A DNA stretch of 64,000 bases. It comes from Actinomadura pelletieri DSM 43383. Lineage in GTDB: Bacteria; Actinomycetota; Actinomycetes; Streptosporangiales; Streptosporangiaceae. The position numbers were made by a program, and so were the translations under genes. Positions 39,481 through 47,860 of this stretch are shown here, in pieces. The stretch lies in the NCBI RefSeq assembly GCF_003634705.1, contig NZ_RBWU01000001.1:1054001-1118000 (forward strand), in the 5' to 3' direction. Numbering within the stretch: the stretch's first letter is position 1; the number at the start of each line of letters is the position of its first letter. Below the pieces are notes generated by a model, which saw only the letters and a list, made by a program, of their open reading frames with translations, had not been told where the DNA came from and did not search any database.

Positions 39481-41189
39481 GCTGCCTCCGCAGGCGCCGA
39501 AAGTTCTGGGGTGGGGCTGTGGGTCGCCGCGTCGAGTTGGCGACGCCGTTGGATGCGTTGGTTGATCAGCAGGAGGATTCGTTGCTCTGTGGGTTTCACG
39601 TCAGGGTCACCGGGTCCGGCGCGTTCCCAGACGTGCACCGCTTGGGGGTCGGCGGGGTTGGTGACGGTGATTCCGGCTTCGGCGAGGCGTGCCAGCGCCC
39701 AGGTTTTGCGGTCGGCCTTGTGGTCGGCGAGGCTCTTGCCGGACCATTTGCGCGACACCAGGACGCGGCGGCCGCCGTAGCCGAGATGTTCGCGGCGGTG
39801 AGCCTTGCCCTTGCAGAACCCCGGGGTGAGGCCCTTGCGGGGGTTCTTGGGTTGGATGCCGTAGCGCAGCCAGTTCGCGCACGTCGGCGAGCACGGCTCA
39901 TACCGGAGTGCTTCGGCCATCCGGTCAACATGCTCACGTTGGGCGGCGGTGGTGGCCTGGTGGCATTCCGCGACGCCCTTAACGAGGTATTTGGTGAGGT
40001 AGCCGATCAGTTTGCGGGAGTCGGCCGAGTCGGCGATGACGCCTTGTGCGTCGATCTGCCGTCCGAACCTGACCACATGAAGCGGTTCGGCGTTCTCAGC
40101 CGTGCCGAGGGCGTCTAGGGCTTCGTCCCAGGTGGGCAGGACTTCCCCGGTGGCCGGGTCGAGGTACCCGCCGTTCTCGCCCGCTGCCTCATCCCAGACC
40201 GGTAGCCGTTCCCCCTCGAAGACGACGCGGTCGGTCGGAGGCCACCACACCTGGTGGTAGGTGGCCGCCACCACCTGGCGGAGTTCGGCGCGGGAGATGG
40301 TTCCGCGGATGGCCATATGCAGGTGGGGCGCGAGGCGTCGTTGGGGTTCGACGGTGGCGAAGTACTGCACGTCGTAGCCGACGAAGCGGCGTAGGTTCTG
40401 CACGAACCGGTCTACCAGCTTGGAGAAGTGCACCGCGTCCCGTGCCGCCCGCGTGTAGTCGTACGACGTGGGGTCGACCGGCGTTCCGTCCGAGCACACC
40501 CGCCCATATGAGTCCAGGGTGAGGGTGAGGAACAGCGAGGGCCGGAAGGTCCGGCCGTCTCGGCCGTGGAACACCTTCCCGAGGGTGCGGGAGTCGACCG
40601 GACGCCGAGGCAGATCCGGGGCGTCCTGCCGCCGCCGCGTCGATCGGGTCCGCCGTGCCCTGGTCTGGTCCCCGGTCTTCAGGGCGCCCCGTACCCCGGT
40701 CCGTGCAAGTTCGTGGTCGAGGTCGCTGATCACCGCGTCCCAGAACCCGGCGTCTTCCCCATCGGCTGTCCCGTCGACTTCCGCGCGATCCCGGGCCACT
40801 TGGGCCTGTGCGCGCAGTTGCATCCACGCGCGTTGTTCCTCATCGGGGTCGGCGCGGTCGATGACGGGTTCTTGGGTCAGGTGCCAGCCCTGGCGGCACT
40901 GCACGGCGCGAAGCTTGCGCTTACGTTCGGCGCACGACGGGCACACCGAGGCCAACGTATGCCCGCAGGGGACATAGACCATCTCGGCCGCGCCCGTGGT
41001 CAGGTCCACCCGCCGCATCGGGACCGGCCGGATACAGACGCCGTGGTCGACCGCGACCGCTTCCAACACTCCCCGGGCCAGCGGAGGCAGCGTCTTGACC
41101 ACCGCACCGGACTCCACCCCGGCCCCGTCGACCTCCGCCCCCTCGACTCCAGCCCCGTCGACCTCGGCCCCATCGAGGACGGGTTTCAT
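39477..41189 (-). CDS. repSA: RepSA-like rolling-circle replication initiator
   Basis: 570 residues. A zinc-binding part (YVPCGHTLASVCPSCAERKR) lies near residue 75. The HUH motif is PHLHMAIRG near 288, and YLTKYLVKG near 400 may supply the nicking Tyr. Strand segment FRPSLFLTLTLDSYGRV precedes. It would nick the element's origin so that the excised circle replicates before transfer. The first 30 residues are an odd tandem repeat of GAEVDGAGVE type, probably disordered. It overlaps the tra gene by 4 bp. Confidence 0.88.
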   Translation of the reverse strand: MKPVLDGAEVDGAGVEGAEVDGAGVESGAVVKTLPPLARGVLEAVAVDHGVCIRPVPMRRVDLTTGAAEMVYVPCGHTLASVCPSCAERKRKLRAVQCRQGWHLTQEPVIDRADPDEEQRAWMQLRAQAQVARDRAEVDGTADGEDAGFWDAVISDLDHELARTGVRGALKTGDQTRARRTRSTRRRQDAPDLPRRPVDSRTLGKVFHGRDGRTFRPSLFLTLTLDSYGRVCSDGTPVDPTSYDYTRAARDAVHFSKLVDRFVQNLRRFVGYDVQYFATVEPQRRLAPHLHMAIRGTISRAELRQVVAATYHQVWWPPTDRVVFEGERLPVWDEAAGENGGYLDPATGEVLPTWDEALDALGTAENAEPLHVVRFGRQIDAQGVIADSADSRKLIGYLTKYLVKGVAECHQATTAAQREHVDRMAEALRYEPCSPTCANWLRYGIQPKNPRKGLTPGFCKGKAHRREHLGYGGRRVLVSRKWSGKSLADHKADRKTWALARLAEAGITVTNPADPQAVHVWERAGPGDPDVKPTEQRILLLINQRIQRRRQLDAATHSPTPELSAPAEAA

Positions 41190-42652
41190 GCCGCCCCCTC
41201 GGCGTCGAGGTCGGGCAGGCCGTAGGCGACCATGGCGCGTATGTCGGTGTCGGAGACGTAGGCGGCCCGGACCCGCACCGGATCAGGACTGGCTTCCAGG
41301 CGGACGAAGCCCACTCCCGCGCCGAGCGCCGGGACGGTGGAGATCTGGTCTGCCAGAGCGCCACGGTCGCGGGCGCCGTCACCGAGGACCATGTCGACCT
41401 GTTCGTCCTCATCCAGGCGCAGGGCGATGCGGTCGGGGAACAGGTTGCGCAGGTTGTTGACCTCTTTACGCGCGTCCTGCTGTGCGCCGATCACGCAGTA
41501 CCCCACCGACCGGCCCTGCGAGGTGAGCACCGCCAGCGCCGACTCTGCCCGCCGTCGAAGGTCGCGTTCGGGGCAGTAGGCGGTCAAGAACGCCAGCTCA
41601 TCCACCACGATCACCCGGAACGGGAACTCGGTCGAGGGGGTGAACGATCGGGTGAGCCCGGCGAACCGCTCGGCGCGCGCGTTCATGTCCTCGGCCGCCG
41701 CCTCCAGCAGCTCGACCATGCCGCCCTTGGGATCGTCGCTGTAGCGCCCGTACCGTTCGAACAGCACCCGCCCGAAGGACAGTTCCATGCGTTTGGGGTC
41801 GATCGCCCACACCTCCACCAGCCCGGCGAGGATCAGCGGATGCACCGCCCGGACCGTGGACCAGATCACCGACCCCTTGCCGGCCCCCGTCGCGCCCGCG
41901 ATGAGAACGTGGGTGCCCAGCAGCCGCAGCCGCCACGGTGAGCCGTCCTCACACCGCCCGACCACCAGGCCGGACAGGTCGACCTCGGCCGGGTCGAGGA
42001 CGGGCAGCGCGGGGATGGGGGTGGCGAGGGCATCGCGGCGCACGAACTCCAGGCAGATCCGGCCCGGACGACCCCCGTCCCGCACTCGGACCAGGGCCGC
42101 GCCGAACCCGTGCGCCAGGTTGGCCGCCACCCGTTCCCACGCGTCCGGGGCCTGCCCCTTGAGCATGCGCACCAGAACCCGATCCGAGGTCGGGCCACAC
42201 CGCACCCGCACCAGCGACGGCAGATACTCCCGCCCCTTGTGGACCTTGGTGAGTCCGGCCGTGACCAGGACCGGTTGCCAGTCCCGCCGATACACCGTGA
42301 CGAGCCGCCACCACGCCAGGGCCGGATACGCCACCCAGCGGACGAAGGACGGACGGTCCACCGCCGCCCACACCCCCAGACCGACCGCGACGAGCGCCAG
42401 GACCAGGACGGGGACGGCCCACCCGAACCGGTAGCCGAGCCAGCCCAGCCCGGCGACGACGGACACGGGGACGATGTTGCGGACCAGGAACACCACCGTG
42501 CGGACCAGGGCGCGGACGGTGTTGACGATGAGCACCAGGCCCTCGGGCATGTGCCACACCGGGGGCGCCCACTTGGGCGCGGCGAACGGGTCACGGTCGG
42601 CTTCAACGGCAACGTTCTCACCGGGACCGAGCTTGCGGAACTCCCATGCCAT
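41186..42652 (-). CDS. FtsK/SpoIIIE-type conjugative DNA pump (TraSA-like)
   Basis: 488 residues. N-terminal hydrophobic segments (about residues 40-110) are followed by an FtsK motor: Walker A VLIAGATGAGKGSVIW near residue 254 and Walker B FRVIVVDELAFLTAY near 345. GRSVGYCVIGAQQDARKEV follows. Tra proteins of this type alone move double-stranded element DNA between mycelial cells. The rep gene overlaps its 3' end. The 84 bp upstream hold only a ribosome site. Confidence 0.9.
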   Translation of the reverse strand: MAWEFRKLGPGENVAVEADRDPFAAPKWAPPVWHMPEGLVLIVNTVRALVRTVVFLVRNIVPVSVVAGLGWLGYRFGWAVPVLVLALVAVGLGVWAAVDRPSFVRWVAYPALAWWRLVTVYRRDWQPVLVTAGLTKVHKGREYLPSLVRVRCGPTSDRVLVRMLKGQAPDAWERVAANLAHGFGAALVRVRDGGRPGRICLEFVRRDALATPIPALPVLDPAEVDLSGLVVGRCEDGSPWRLRLLGTHVLIAGATGAGKGSVIWSTVRAVHPLILAGLVEVWAIDPKRMELSFGRVLFERYGRYSDDPKGGMVELLEAAAEDMNARAERFAGLTRSFTPSTEFPFRVIVVDELAFLTAYCPERDLRRRAESALAVLTSQGRSVGYCVIGAQQDARKEVNNLRNLFPDRIALRLDEDEQVDMVLGDGARDRGALADQISTVPALGAGVGFVRLEASPDPVRVRAAYVSDTDIRAMVAYGLPDLDAEGAA

Positions 42653-42736
42653 GATGGATCACACCTCTTCTTTGCAAGCGTTGAGGGAGAGGGATGGGGG
42701 CGGCCGGAGATGCGACCTCCAGCCGCCCCACCCAGA

Positions 42737-43045
42737 TCAAGCCGCCGGGTCTTCGGCGGACTCGCTCCGAGGGTTGGCCAGGGCGTGCAGCCGCTCCACC
42801 TCGGCCGCATACGCCACGAACGACTCGGCGAGCTTGCGTGCGACGCGGACGTCTTCGGCGGTCGGTGCGGTCGCGTTCGTCGGCACGATGCGCACGTGGG
42901 CGTAGGCGTGCGTGATCGAGATCTGCGCCCGGTTCGTGCCACGCGGGTACAGCACCGACACCCGCTCATCCGGGTGCAGGCTCACCGACGTCAGCGCCGT
43001 CCCGTCCTGCTCCACTCGAACCGTGGTGTAGCTGTAGGCGTCCAT
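42737..43045 (-). CDS. small AICE protein, Spd-like, paralogue of the next gene
   Basis: 102 residues. The C-terminal helix (RVARKLAESFVAYAAEVERL) closely resembles that of the adjacent 93-residue protein (EFARRLAEQAAAYAVEVERL), so the two arose by duplication. No catalytic motif, signal or membrane helix is seen. Position between tra and pra is where spread genes sit in pSAM2-type elements. The exact function is unknown. It abuts the upstream gene. Confidence 0.65.
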   Translation of the reverse strand: MDAYSYTTVRVEQDGTALTSVSLHPDERVSVLYPRGTNRAQISITHAYAHVRIVPTNATAPTAEDVRVARKLAESFVAYAAEVERLHALANPRSESAEDPAA

Positions 43046-43326
43046 CAGACAGCCGCCCCCTTCCTGGCCAGGCGACCCGACGAGGACCGGCGACCGCAGC
43101 GGTACAGCCGCTCCACCTCCACCGCGTACGCCGCCGCCTGTTCGGCCAGCCGCCGCGCGAACTCCACATCACCCGCGCCCAGCCGTTCGGGAAGGGTGAG
43201 AGTGACCATCACCCGACCCGCCGAGACCGTGAACAGCGGCGTACGCGCCCGGAACGGCTTGAACTCGGCCGATGCCCCGGCGTCCAGCGGCAGCGACAGC
43301 GCCGACACGCGCCCGGCCGCCATCAC
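43045..43326 (-). CDS. small AICE protein, Spd-like
   Basis: 93 residues, with a beta-rich N-terminus (FRARTPLFTVSAGRVMVTLT) and the C-terminal helix shared with the 42737 gene. It overlaps both neighbours by one to four bases and so is translated in series with pra and the paralogue. Function unknown; a role in transfer is inferred from position. Confidence 0.65.
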   Translation of the reverse strand: MMAAGRVSALSLPLDAGASAEFKPFRARTPLFTVSAGRVMVTLTLPERLGAGDVEFARRLAEQAAAYAVEVERLYRCGRRSSSGRLARKGAAV

Positions 43327-43745
43327 GCCGCGTCCTTAACAGCCGCGTCCTTACCTGAGCGAGCCGCGCCGCCCTTGCCGTTGGCCGGACGCATCGCCGC
43401 CGCCTTCAGCGAGTACGCCAGCCGCCCGGTCCCGGAGTTGACGTAAGGCGTCACCGCCAACCCGTCGAACTCCACCGGCACGAACGGGAACCCCGCCGCA
43501 GCCTCCGGCAAGAGCGGCTGAACCGCGGCCGTCAGCTTGACCTTGAACGTCCCCTTCGACTCCGGGTCGGCGTCCAGGACCTCGACCGCCCACACCAGTT
43601 CCCCGGTGTCCTTGTCCCGCGCCTGAACGAAGTTGTCCTTGGTCGACCGGTCGAAATCCCGCACCGGTTCGACACCGCCCTTGACGAACGCGCCATAGGG
43701 GAACACGGCCCCGAACGCGACCCTGAACGGACCTTGCACCGCCAT
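43323..43745 (-). CDS. pra: Pra-like activator of replication, integration and excision
   Basis: About 140 residues from the ATG at 43745 (AVQGPFRVAFGAVFPYGAFV, then GGVEPVRDFDRSTKDNFVQA and RDKDTGELVWAVEVLDADPE). This matches the small AICE protein usually annotated as plasmid replication, integration and excision activator (Pra of pSAM2). In pSAM2, Pra turns on rep-xis-int and is itself repressed by the GntR protein KorSA. The upstream gap holds a 9-bp inverted repeat and direct repeats, and the GntR gene is next door, which fits that circuit. The open frame extends 20 codons upstream but the family start is at 43745. Confidence 0.72.
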   Translation of the reverse strand: MAVQGPFRVAFGAVFPYGAFVKGGVEPVRDFDRSTKDNFVQARDKDTGELVWAVEVLDADPESKGTFKVKLTAAVQPLLPEAAAGFPFVPVEFDGLAVTPYVNSGTGRLAYSLKAAAMRPANGKGGAARSGKDAAVKDAA

Positions 43746-43763
43746 GTTGATCGACTGCCATCC

Positions 43764-43832
43764 GGTCAACTGTCTGTCAGTTGACCTATCAAGTGATCCG
43801 ATCATAATCCTACTCAGCTTGGTCTATCAAGT
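43764..43832. promoter_or_regulatory. operator region upstream of pra
   Basis: GGTCAACTG (43764-43772) and CAGTTGACC (43778-43786) form a perfect 9-bp inverted repeat with a 5-bp spacer. CTATCAAGT is repeated at 43786-43794 and 43824-43832. The region is AT-rich. Likely binding sites for the GntR repressor. Confidence 0.6.
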
Positions 43833-43859
43833 AACTAACTAGCGTGTGGCCGGATACGG

Positions 43860-44591
43860 TCACGCTAGCGGGTAGGCGTCTTCCAGTTCGTGCAGGTCAG
43901 CAGGCAGGACCGTATCTACCACCAACAGGGGACTACCGGCAGCGTCACGCGCGGTCGCGTACACGACGAGGACCGGGATGGCTTCACCCATGGACAAGGC
44001 AGACGCTTCTTCCCCGCTAGGCATCCTCGCAACGATGTGCTCAATGATGTGATCGAACGTCACACCTTTGCGTGACTCCAGATGCTGCCTTATGCCCTGC
44101 TTCAACGGTTCAGCGCTGGTGAGGTCCGTTCCCTCCGCAAGCTCTACGGGCAGCCACAGGGACAGAAGCTCAGACGGCGCGCCTTGAGCCGTCAGCAGTC
44201 GCCTACGAACGAACGCCTTGCCGGACGACCCGAGGTCGAGGAGCGAACGTACGCGGTTCGGCGCATCGACCACCCCAGCCGCCAGCACCTCGCCAGAAAT
44301 CGCCGATTCCGAGCCAGCCAACCGACTCTGTCCAGCTCGCGCACTGTCCAGCGAAGCCAGAGCGGGACGCCCCCGAACGAACCGCCCCTTGCCCTGCCGG
44401 GAGTCGATCCATCCTTGATCGCGGAGAACTCGTAGGGCCGCCACCACGGTTGGCCGACTCACCCCGAACTCGTCGATGAGCTGGTGTTCACTCGGCATCG
44501 CCGAGCCGGGGGGGTACCGGCCCGCTTCGATGCGCCGTTGAAGCTCCTTGACGAGCTGGGCGTACTTCGGCGGAACGGATTCAAGGCTCAT
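43860..44591 (-). CDS. GntR-family repressor (KorSA-like, UTRA domain)
   Basis: 243 residues. The N-terminal winged helix (AQLVKELQRRIEAGRYPPGS, then QLIDEFGVSRPTVVAALRVL and GWIDSRQGKGRFVRG) is followed by a UTRA-like effector domain (FVRRRLLTAQGAPSELLSLW, then GVTFDHIIEHIVARMPSGEE). In pSAM2 the homologue KorSA represses pra and so keeps the element integrated. Operator-like repeats lie on both its sides (43764-43832 and 44620-44632), supporting autoregulation. Confidence 0.87.
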   Translation of the reverse strand: MSLESVPPKYAQLVKELQRRIEAGRYPPGSAMPSEHQLIDEFGVSRPTVVAALRVLRDQGWIDSRQGKGRFVRGRPALASLDSARAGQSRLAGSESAISGEVLAAGVVDAPNRVRSLLDLGSSGKAFVRRRLLTAQGAPSELLSLWLPVELAEGTDLTSAEPLKQGIRQHLESRKGVTFDHIIEHIVARMPSGEEASALSMGEAIPVLVVYATARDAAGSPLLVVDTVLPADLHELEDAYPLA

Positions 44592-44619
44592 GTCGACCGT
44601 CCATCATCCGACAGGTTGT

Positions 44620-44632
44620 CTGACCAGGTCAG
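44620..44632. promoter_or_regulatory. inverted repeat upstream of the GntR gene
   Basis: CTGACC-A-GGTCAG, 29 bp before the GntR start codon. The GGTCA half-site is shared with the inverted repeat upstream of pra, so the same repressor may bind both. Confidence 0.5.
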
Positions 44633-44661
44633 CTCAATCTACGCCTAACCGGCCCCGCCTG

Positions 44662-44913
44662 TCACGACCATCGGACACCAGCAGGCCCAGTCACGCCGCT
44701 TGGAACGGTCGGCCCGCAGGCCTCAGCCATCCTGTCCGCCAACTCCCGTGGCGTCGCCGCTTCGAGGATCACCCATTGCGTGGCCCGAGGCATCACCGCC
44801 CACCATCGCAACGTGTGGCGTCCGAACCATACCGATGACCTCGGAAAGCGATGTTGCAGGAGGACGACCGTCGTCGTCACATTTTCCGGAGCGCCCGCCG
44901 CCCACGAGTTCAC
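44662..44913 (-). CDS. small element protein of unknown function
   Basis: 83 residues. The central part (TLRWWAVMPRATQWVILEAA, then TPRELADRMAEA) resembles a 61-residue protein at the matching place of element 2 (SLWALVRCNRGWRLVEA, then RELVMAI). Thus it is a conserved cassette member. It overlaps the preceding gene by 4 bp. No known domain. Confidence 0.55.
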   Translation of the reverse strand: MNSWAAGAPENVTTTVVLLQHRFPRSSVWFGRHTLRWWAVMPRATQWVILEAATPRELADRMAEACGPTVPSGVTGPAGVRWS

Positions 44914-45215
44914 GGCCGGGACCCGTGCCGGTCAGACACCGTCGACTCGGTCATGAACGCGGTGATCCGTTCCGCCGCCCCGTCCAAGTCGGTGACCGGG
45001 TGAAGGTTGTCGACCCTCCACCAGGAGACCTGGCCCTTTCGACGGTTTACGACGACGTAGCCGATGACGTCCGCGGACGTTCCGCCCGCCCGCGTGATCG
45101 TCAGCCCGGGGACGGCGTCCCGCATCTGAACGTACAGACCTCGCATGACCAAGGCACGACACAAGTCGCCCAACACCCGAAGTTCGCCCTCACGGGAAAT
45201 GGAAGGACCCATCAC
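44910..45215 (-). CDS. small element protein, W-R-D-HPV family
   Basis: 101 residues. The core (SWWRVDNLHPVTDLDGAAER) recurs in the 45386 protein (FTWRRADSKHPVDDLPGAAA) and in the element 2 protein at 53051 (FSWDRDGRQHPVNDIPGAAR). These are one small family with no function I know. It overlaps the 44662 gene and belongs to a tiny-gene operon running leftward. A 170-bp gap to the 45386 gene holds its own AAGGAG ribosome site. Confidence 0.6.
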   Translation of the reverse strand: MMGPSISREGELRVLGDLCRALVMRGLYVQMRDAVPGLTITRAGGTSADVIGYVVVNRRKGQVSWWRVDNLHPVTDLDGAAERITAFMTESTVSDRHGSRP

Positions 45216-45385
45216 TGTTTCTCGTCTCCTTGGAGGCAGAGCCGGAGGCGCGGGGCTTGGCCCGCCTCCCTTGCGTGATCACCGGGGGGACGGTTGAGAT
45301 CACGACACGGACCGTCCTCGCCACGCCACCGGCTCTACCCGTTCAATGCGCTCATGAGCTAACCCGCCAGGGGCCGCCACGAGCG

Positions 45386-45679
45386 CTAGTCGAAATGCCC
45401 GTCAGCCAACCCGTTGAGCTGTCCGCCTTGAGCCGTCACAAAGCGAGCGACTTTCGCCGCCGCGCCCGGAAGGTCGTCGACCGGGTGCTTACTGTCGGCG
45501 CGTCGCCAGGTGAACGTTCGCCCGGAAGCACCGACGAACACCCACACGTAAAGGTCTGGATTGGCGGTTCTCAGCCACAGTCCCGGCATGTTCTCGTCCA
45601 ACTGGGCCGCTAGACCCAAGCCGAGGAGTGTGGTTCGTAGGTCGTTAAGAAGCTGTAGCTCGAAGTCACGCGCGTTCAC
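45386..45679 (-). CDS. small element protein, W-R-D-HPV family
   Basis: 97 residues. It has the family core FTWRRADSKHPVDDLPGAAA preceded by strands (GLWLRTANPDLYVWVFVGAS). The fold looks like a small alpha/beta unit. Starts at GTG overlapping the stop codon of the upstream zinc-ribbon gene (GTGA). Paralogue of the 44910 gene and homologue of the element 2 gene at 53051. Confidence 0.65.
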   Translation of the reverse strand: MNARDFELQLLNDLRTTLLGLGLAAQLDENMPGLWLRTANPDLYVWVFVGASGRTFTWRRADSKHPVDDLPGAAAKVARFVTAQGGQLNGLADGHFD

Positions 45680-45849
45680 GACCCCATACCGCCCTGTCGC
45701 GGGGCAGACCGACCCGTCCCCAAGCAGTCGGGGCAGTCGTCCTGACGGCTGTCAGCCGGAACGCCCGCCACATGCCCCGGCGCCAACGTCCGCCGTGCCA
45801 CACGCCGCTTGACCCCGCGGCCTCTACAAGAGGTGCAATCGCTCGCCAT
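45676..45849 (-). CDS. DnaJ-type zinc-finger small protein
   Basis: About 57 residues from the ATG at 45849. Two CxxCxGxG motifs are visible, CTSCRGRG at the start and CPDCLGTG near residue 45, as in the DnaJ cysteine-rich domain. It has no J-domain. It is the first gene of the leftward tiny-gene operon and is divergent from the regulator at 46000. Role unknown. Confidence 0.6.
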   Translation of the reverse strand: MASDCTSCRGRGVKRRVARRTLAPGHVAGVPADSRQDDCPDCLGTGRSAPRQGGMGS

Positions 45850-45925
45850 GACAACACCGTGCCAACACGTCACGTTGCGTCACGACGCCGTGATGATCTC
45901 GTCTCGGGCATCAACGTCTTGCAAC

Positions 45926-45943
45926 TGTCTCGACTTTGTCTCG
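45926..45943. promoter_or_regulatory. direct repeats TGTCTCG upstream of the element 1 regulator
   Basis: TGTCTCG at 45926-45932 and 45937-45943, one helical turn (11 bp) apart, flanked by further CTCG motifs. It lies between the divergent zinc-finger gene and the regulator at 46000, so may be the regulator's operator. A TCTCGTC-TGTCT stretch precedes the related regulator at 53455. Confidence 0.4.
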
Positions 45944-45999
45944 TCTTCGATCTCGTGCGGTGCCTAGCCTGGTGAACGCCCACCCAGAGAGGACGGCAG

Positions 46000-46884
46000 G
46001 TGTCTCCCCAACCGATCCTGTTGCAGGTCGTGATACGTCAGCGGCGCCTACACAGGTACGGCCTGTTTCAGGCTGCCTACAACGAGGCCGCCAAGTAGAT
46101 CTCGCCCGAACTCACCGGCACCGCACCCAGCCGCGCCCAGCTTCACCGCTGGACGTCTGGAGAACTCAAGCGCCTTCCCTATACCGATCACTGCCGCGTC
46201 TTGGAGGCGATGTTCCCCGAGTGGACCGCCGAGGAACTGTTCGCCCCATGCCCGCCGCACGTCCTGACGGACGAGCCCGCCGCCCATGCCCCCAGCGAAG
46301 AACGCGCAGACCTCGAATCGACCGCCGACCGGATCGGCCCAAAGCCTTACGCCGACGTGACCGCCGTCTTCCCCACCCGCGCCGAGTTCTCATTCGCCCA
46401 CCCGCCGCAAGCACTACTCGACGGCGCCAGCAGCATCCGGGCCGCCGGTCTTTCGCTCAACATGCTGTGCCAGCAGTACCCCGACCAGCGCCTCTACCGC
46501 CTCATCGAAGACGGCGCCACTCTCCAAGCCCTGTTCTTGGATCCCGAAGGCGAAGCCATCCGAGCCCGCGAGCGCGAGGAGGGGTACAGCGAGAACCACC
46601 TGACGACCCTGACCCGCCTGAACATCGAGGTCCTGACCCGCCTCCGCAGACGCCTATCACCCGAGGCCCGAGGCCGGGTGTCCGTCGCCGTCTACGACGA
46701 GACGATCCGGTTCAACATCACCCTCATCAACGACAGGCTCTGTGTGATGCAGCCTTACCTACCGAACGCCCGCGGAGTCGACTCGCCCACGTTCCTCGCC
46801 GAGCGCAACGCAACCGGCGCCGGACTGTATGAGACGTTCGAGGAGATCTTCACCGCTCTATGGGAACGAGGCCGCACCGTATGA
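46000..46884 (+). pseudogene. XRE-like regulator with DUF5919-type C-terminal domain, interrupted by an amber codon
   Basis: From the GTG at 46000 the frame reads LQVVIRQRRLHRYGLFQAAY, reaches TAG at 46096-46098 (codon 33), and then continues without break to 46884. Sequence after the stop (SRAQLHRWTSGELKRLPYTD, HCRVLEAMFPEWTAEELF) is clearly homologous to the intact element 2 regulator at 53455, where the stop position is Ser. TCG to TAG is a single change. The C-terminal part (SIRAAGLSLNMLCQQYPDQR, then GRVSVAVYDETIRFNITLIN) is DUF5919-like. A truncated protein could start at the ATG 46210. The last bases overlap the IMPase start. Confidence 0.75.
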
Positions 46885-47687
46885 CAGACGCACCCGCAGC
46901 TCTACTGCCCGTCGCACTCAGAGCGGCACAGATAGCCAGTGATCTAGTGCGCACACGCGTCCCCGGCCTGCTCACCACCAAAGGTGACCGCGACATGGCC
47001 AGCGAGGTCGACTACGCCGTAGAACGCGCCGTCCGCGACTACCTCAAAGAGCGAACCCCTGATATCGCCATCCTCGGCGAAGAAGAGGGCATCAGCGGCG
47101 ACACAACCGGCGAACTCCTCTGGGCCATCGACCCGATAGACGGCACAGCCAACTTCGTCCGCAACATCCCTCTCTGCGGCATCTCCATCGGCCTCATCGA
47201 ACGAGGCCGCCCAGTAGTAGGCGTCATCGACCTACCGTTCCTAGGCACCCGCTACCACGCCGCCCAACACACCGGCGCCTACCTCGGAGACCGCCGCATC
47301 CAAGCCAGCATGACCACCAACCTCAAGGACGCAATCGTGGCCATAGGCGACTACGCCGTTGGGGAAGGCTCCGAAGCCAAGAACCGCCAACGCCTCGCCC
47401 TCAGCGAACGCCTAGCCGCCAACGTCCAACGCGTCCGCATGCTTGGCTCAGTAGCCATCGACCTAGCGTGGGTAGCCGAAGGCAAGCTCGACGCCAGCAT
47501 CACCCTGTCCAACAAGCCATGGGACATGGCGGCTGGCGTCATCATTGCCCGTGAAGCCGGAGCCAAGGTCACCGACCAAGACGGCAAGGACCATTCGTAT
47601 GACTCGTCCTCCACAGTCGGTGTAGCTCCCGCACTTGGTCCTAAGATTTGCGCGCTTATTGCCAACACAACTCATACCAGTCGATAG
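46881..47687 (+). CDS. inositol-monophosphatase family protein
   Basis: 268 residues from the ATG at 46881, overlapping the upstream stop codon (ATGA). Metal-dependent phosphatase motifs are all present: GDRDMASEVDYAVERAV, ILGEEEG, LLWAIDPIDGTANFVRNIP and NKPWDMAAGVIIAREAG. It should hydrolyse a sugar or nucleotide phosphate, for example inositol phosphate or PAP. Its pairing with a DUF5919 regulator looks like a fixed gene pair. Codon use becomes less GC-biased toward the end. Its role on the element is unknown. Confidence 0.87.
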   Translation: MTDAPAALLPVALRAAQIASDLVRTRVPGLLTTKGDRDMASEVDYAVERAVRDYLKERTPDIAILGEEEGISGDTTGELLWAIDPIDGTANFVRNIPLCGISIGLIERGRPVVGVIDLPFLGTRYHAAQHTGAYLGDRRIQASMTTNLKDAIVAIGDYAVGEGSEAKNRQRLALSERLAANVQRVRMLGSVAIDLAWVAEGKLDASITLSNKPWDMAAGVIIAREAGAKVTDQDGKDHSYDSSSTVGVAPALGPKICALIANTTHTSR

Positions 47688-47860
47688 GTGGCGTGGCAAG
47701 CAGACGAGGTGCAAGTCTGCCGGACAAGCCACAACCTTCGTGTGTCAGCATTGACTATGGGTGATCCATCAATTTTTCCCGCTAACGGCGCTACGGAAAC
47801 GGTATACCGCTACAATGCAGCTCAACCTAGCTAAATGTCTTAGATCGGAGATAGGGTAAC

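Noticed and set aside
46096..46098. Readthrough or special amino acid at the in-frame TAG
   Set aside because: No pyrrolysine machinery or readthrough context seen; a single-base TCG to TAG change explains it.
45936..46832. Large Arg/Pro-rich plus-strand frame over the element 1 regulator
   Set aside because: Shadow frame; the homology to the element 2 regulator lies in the other frame.
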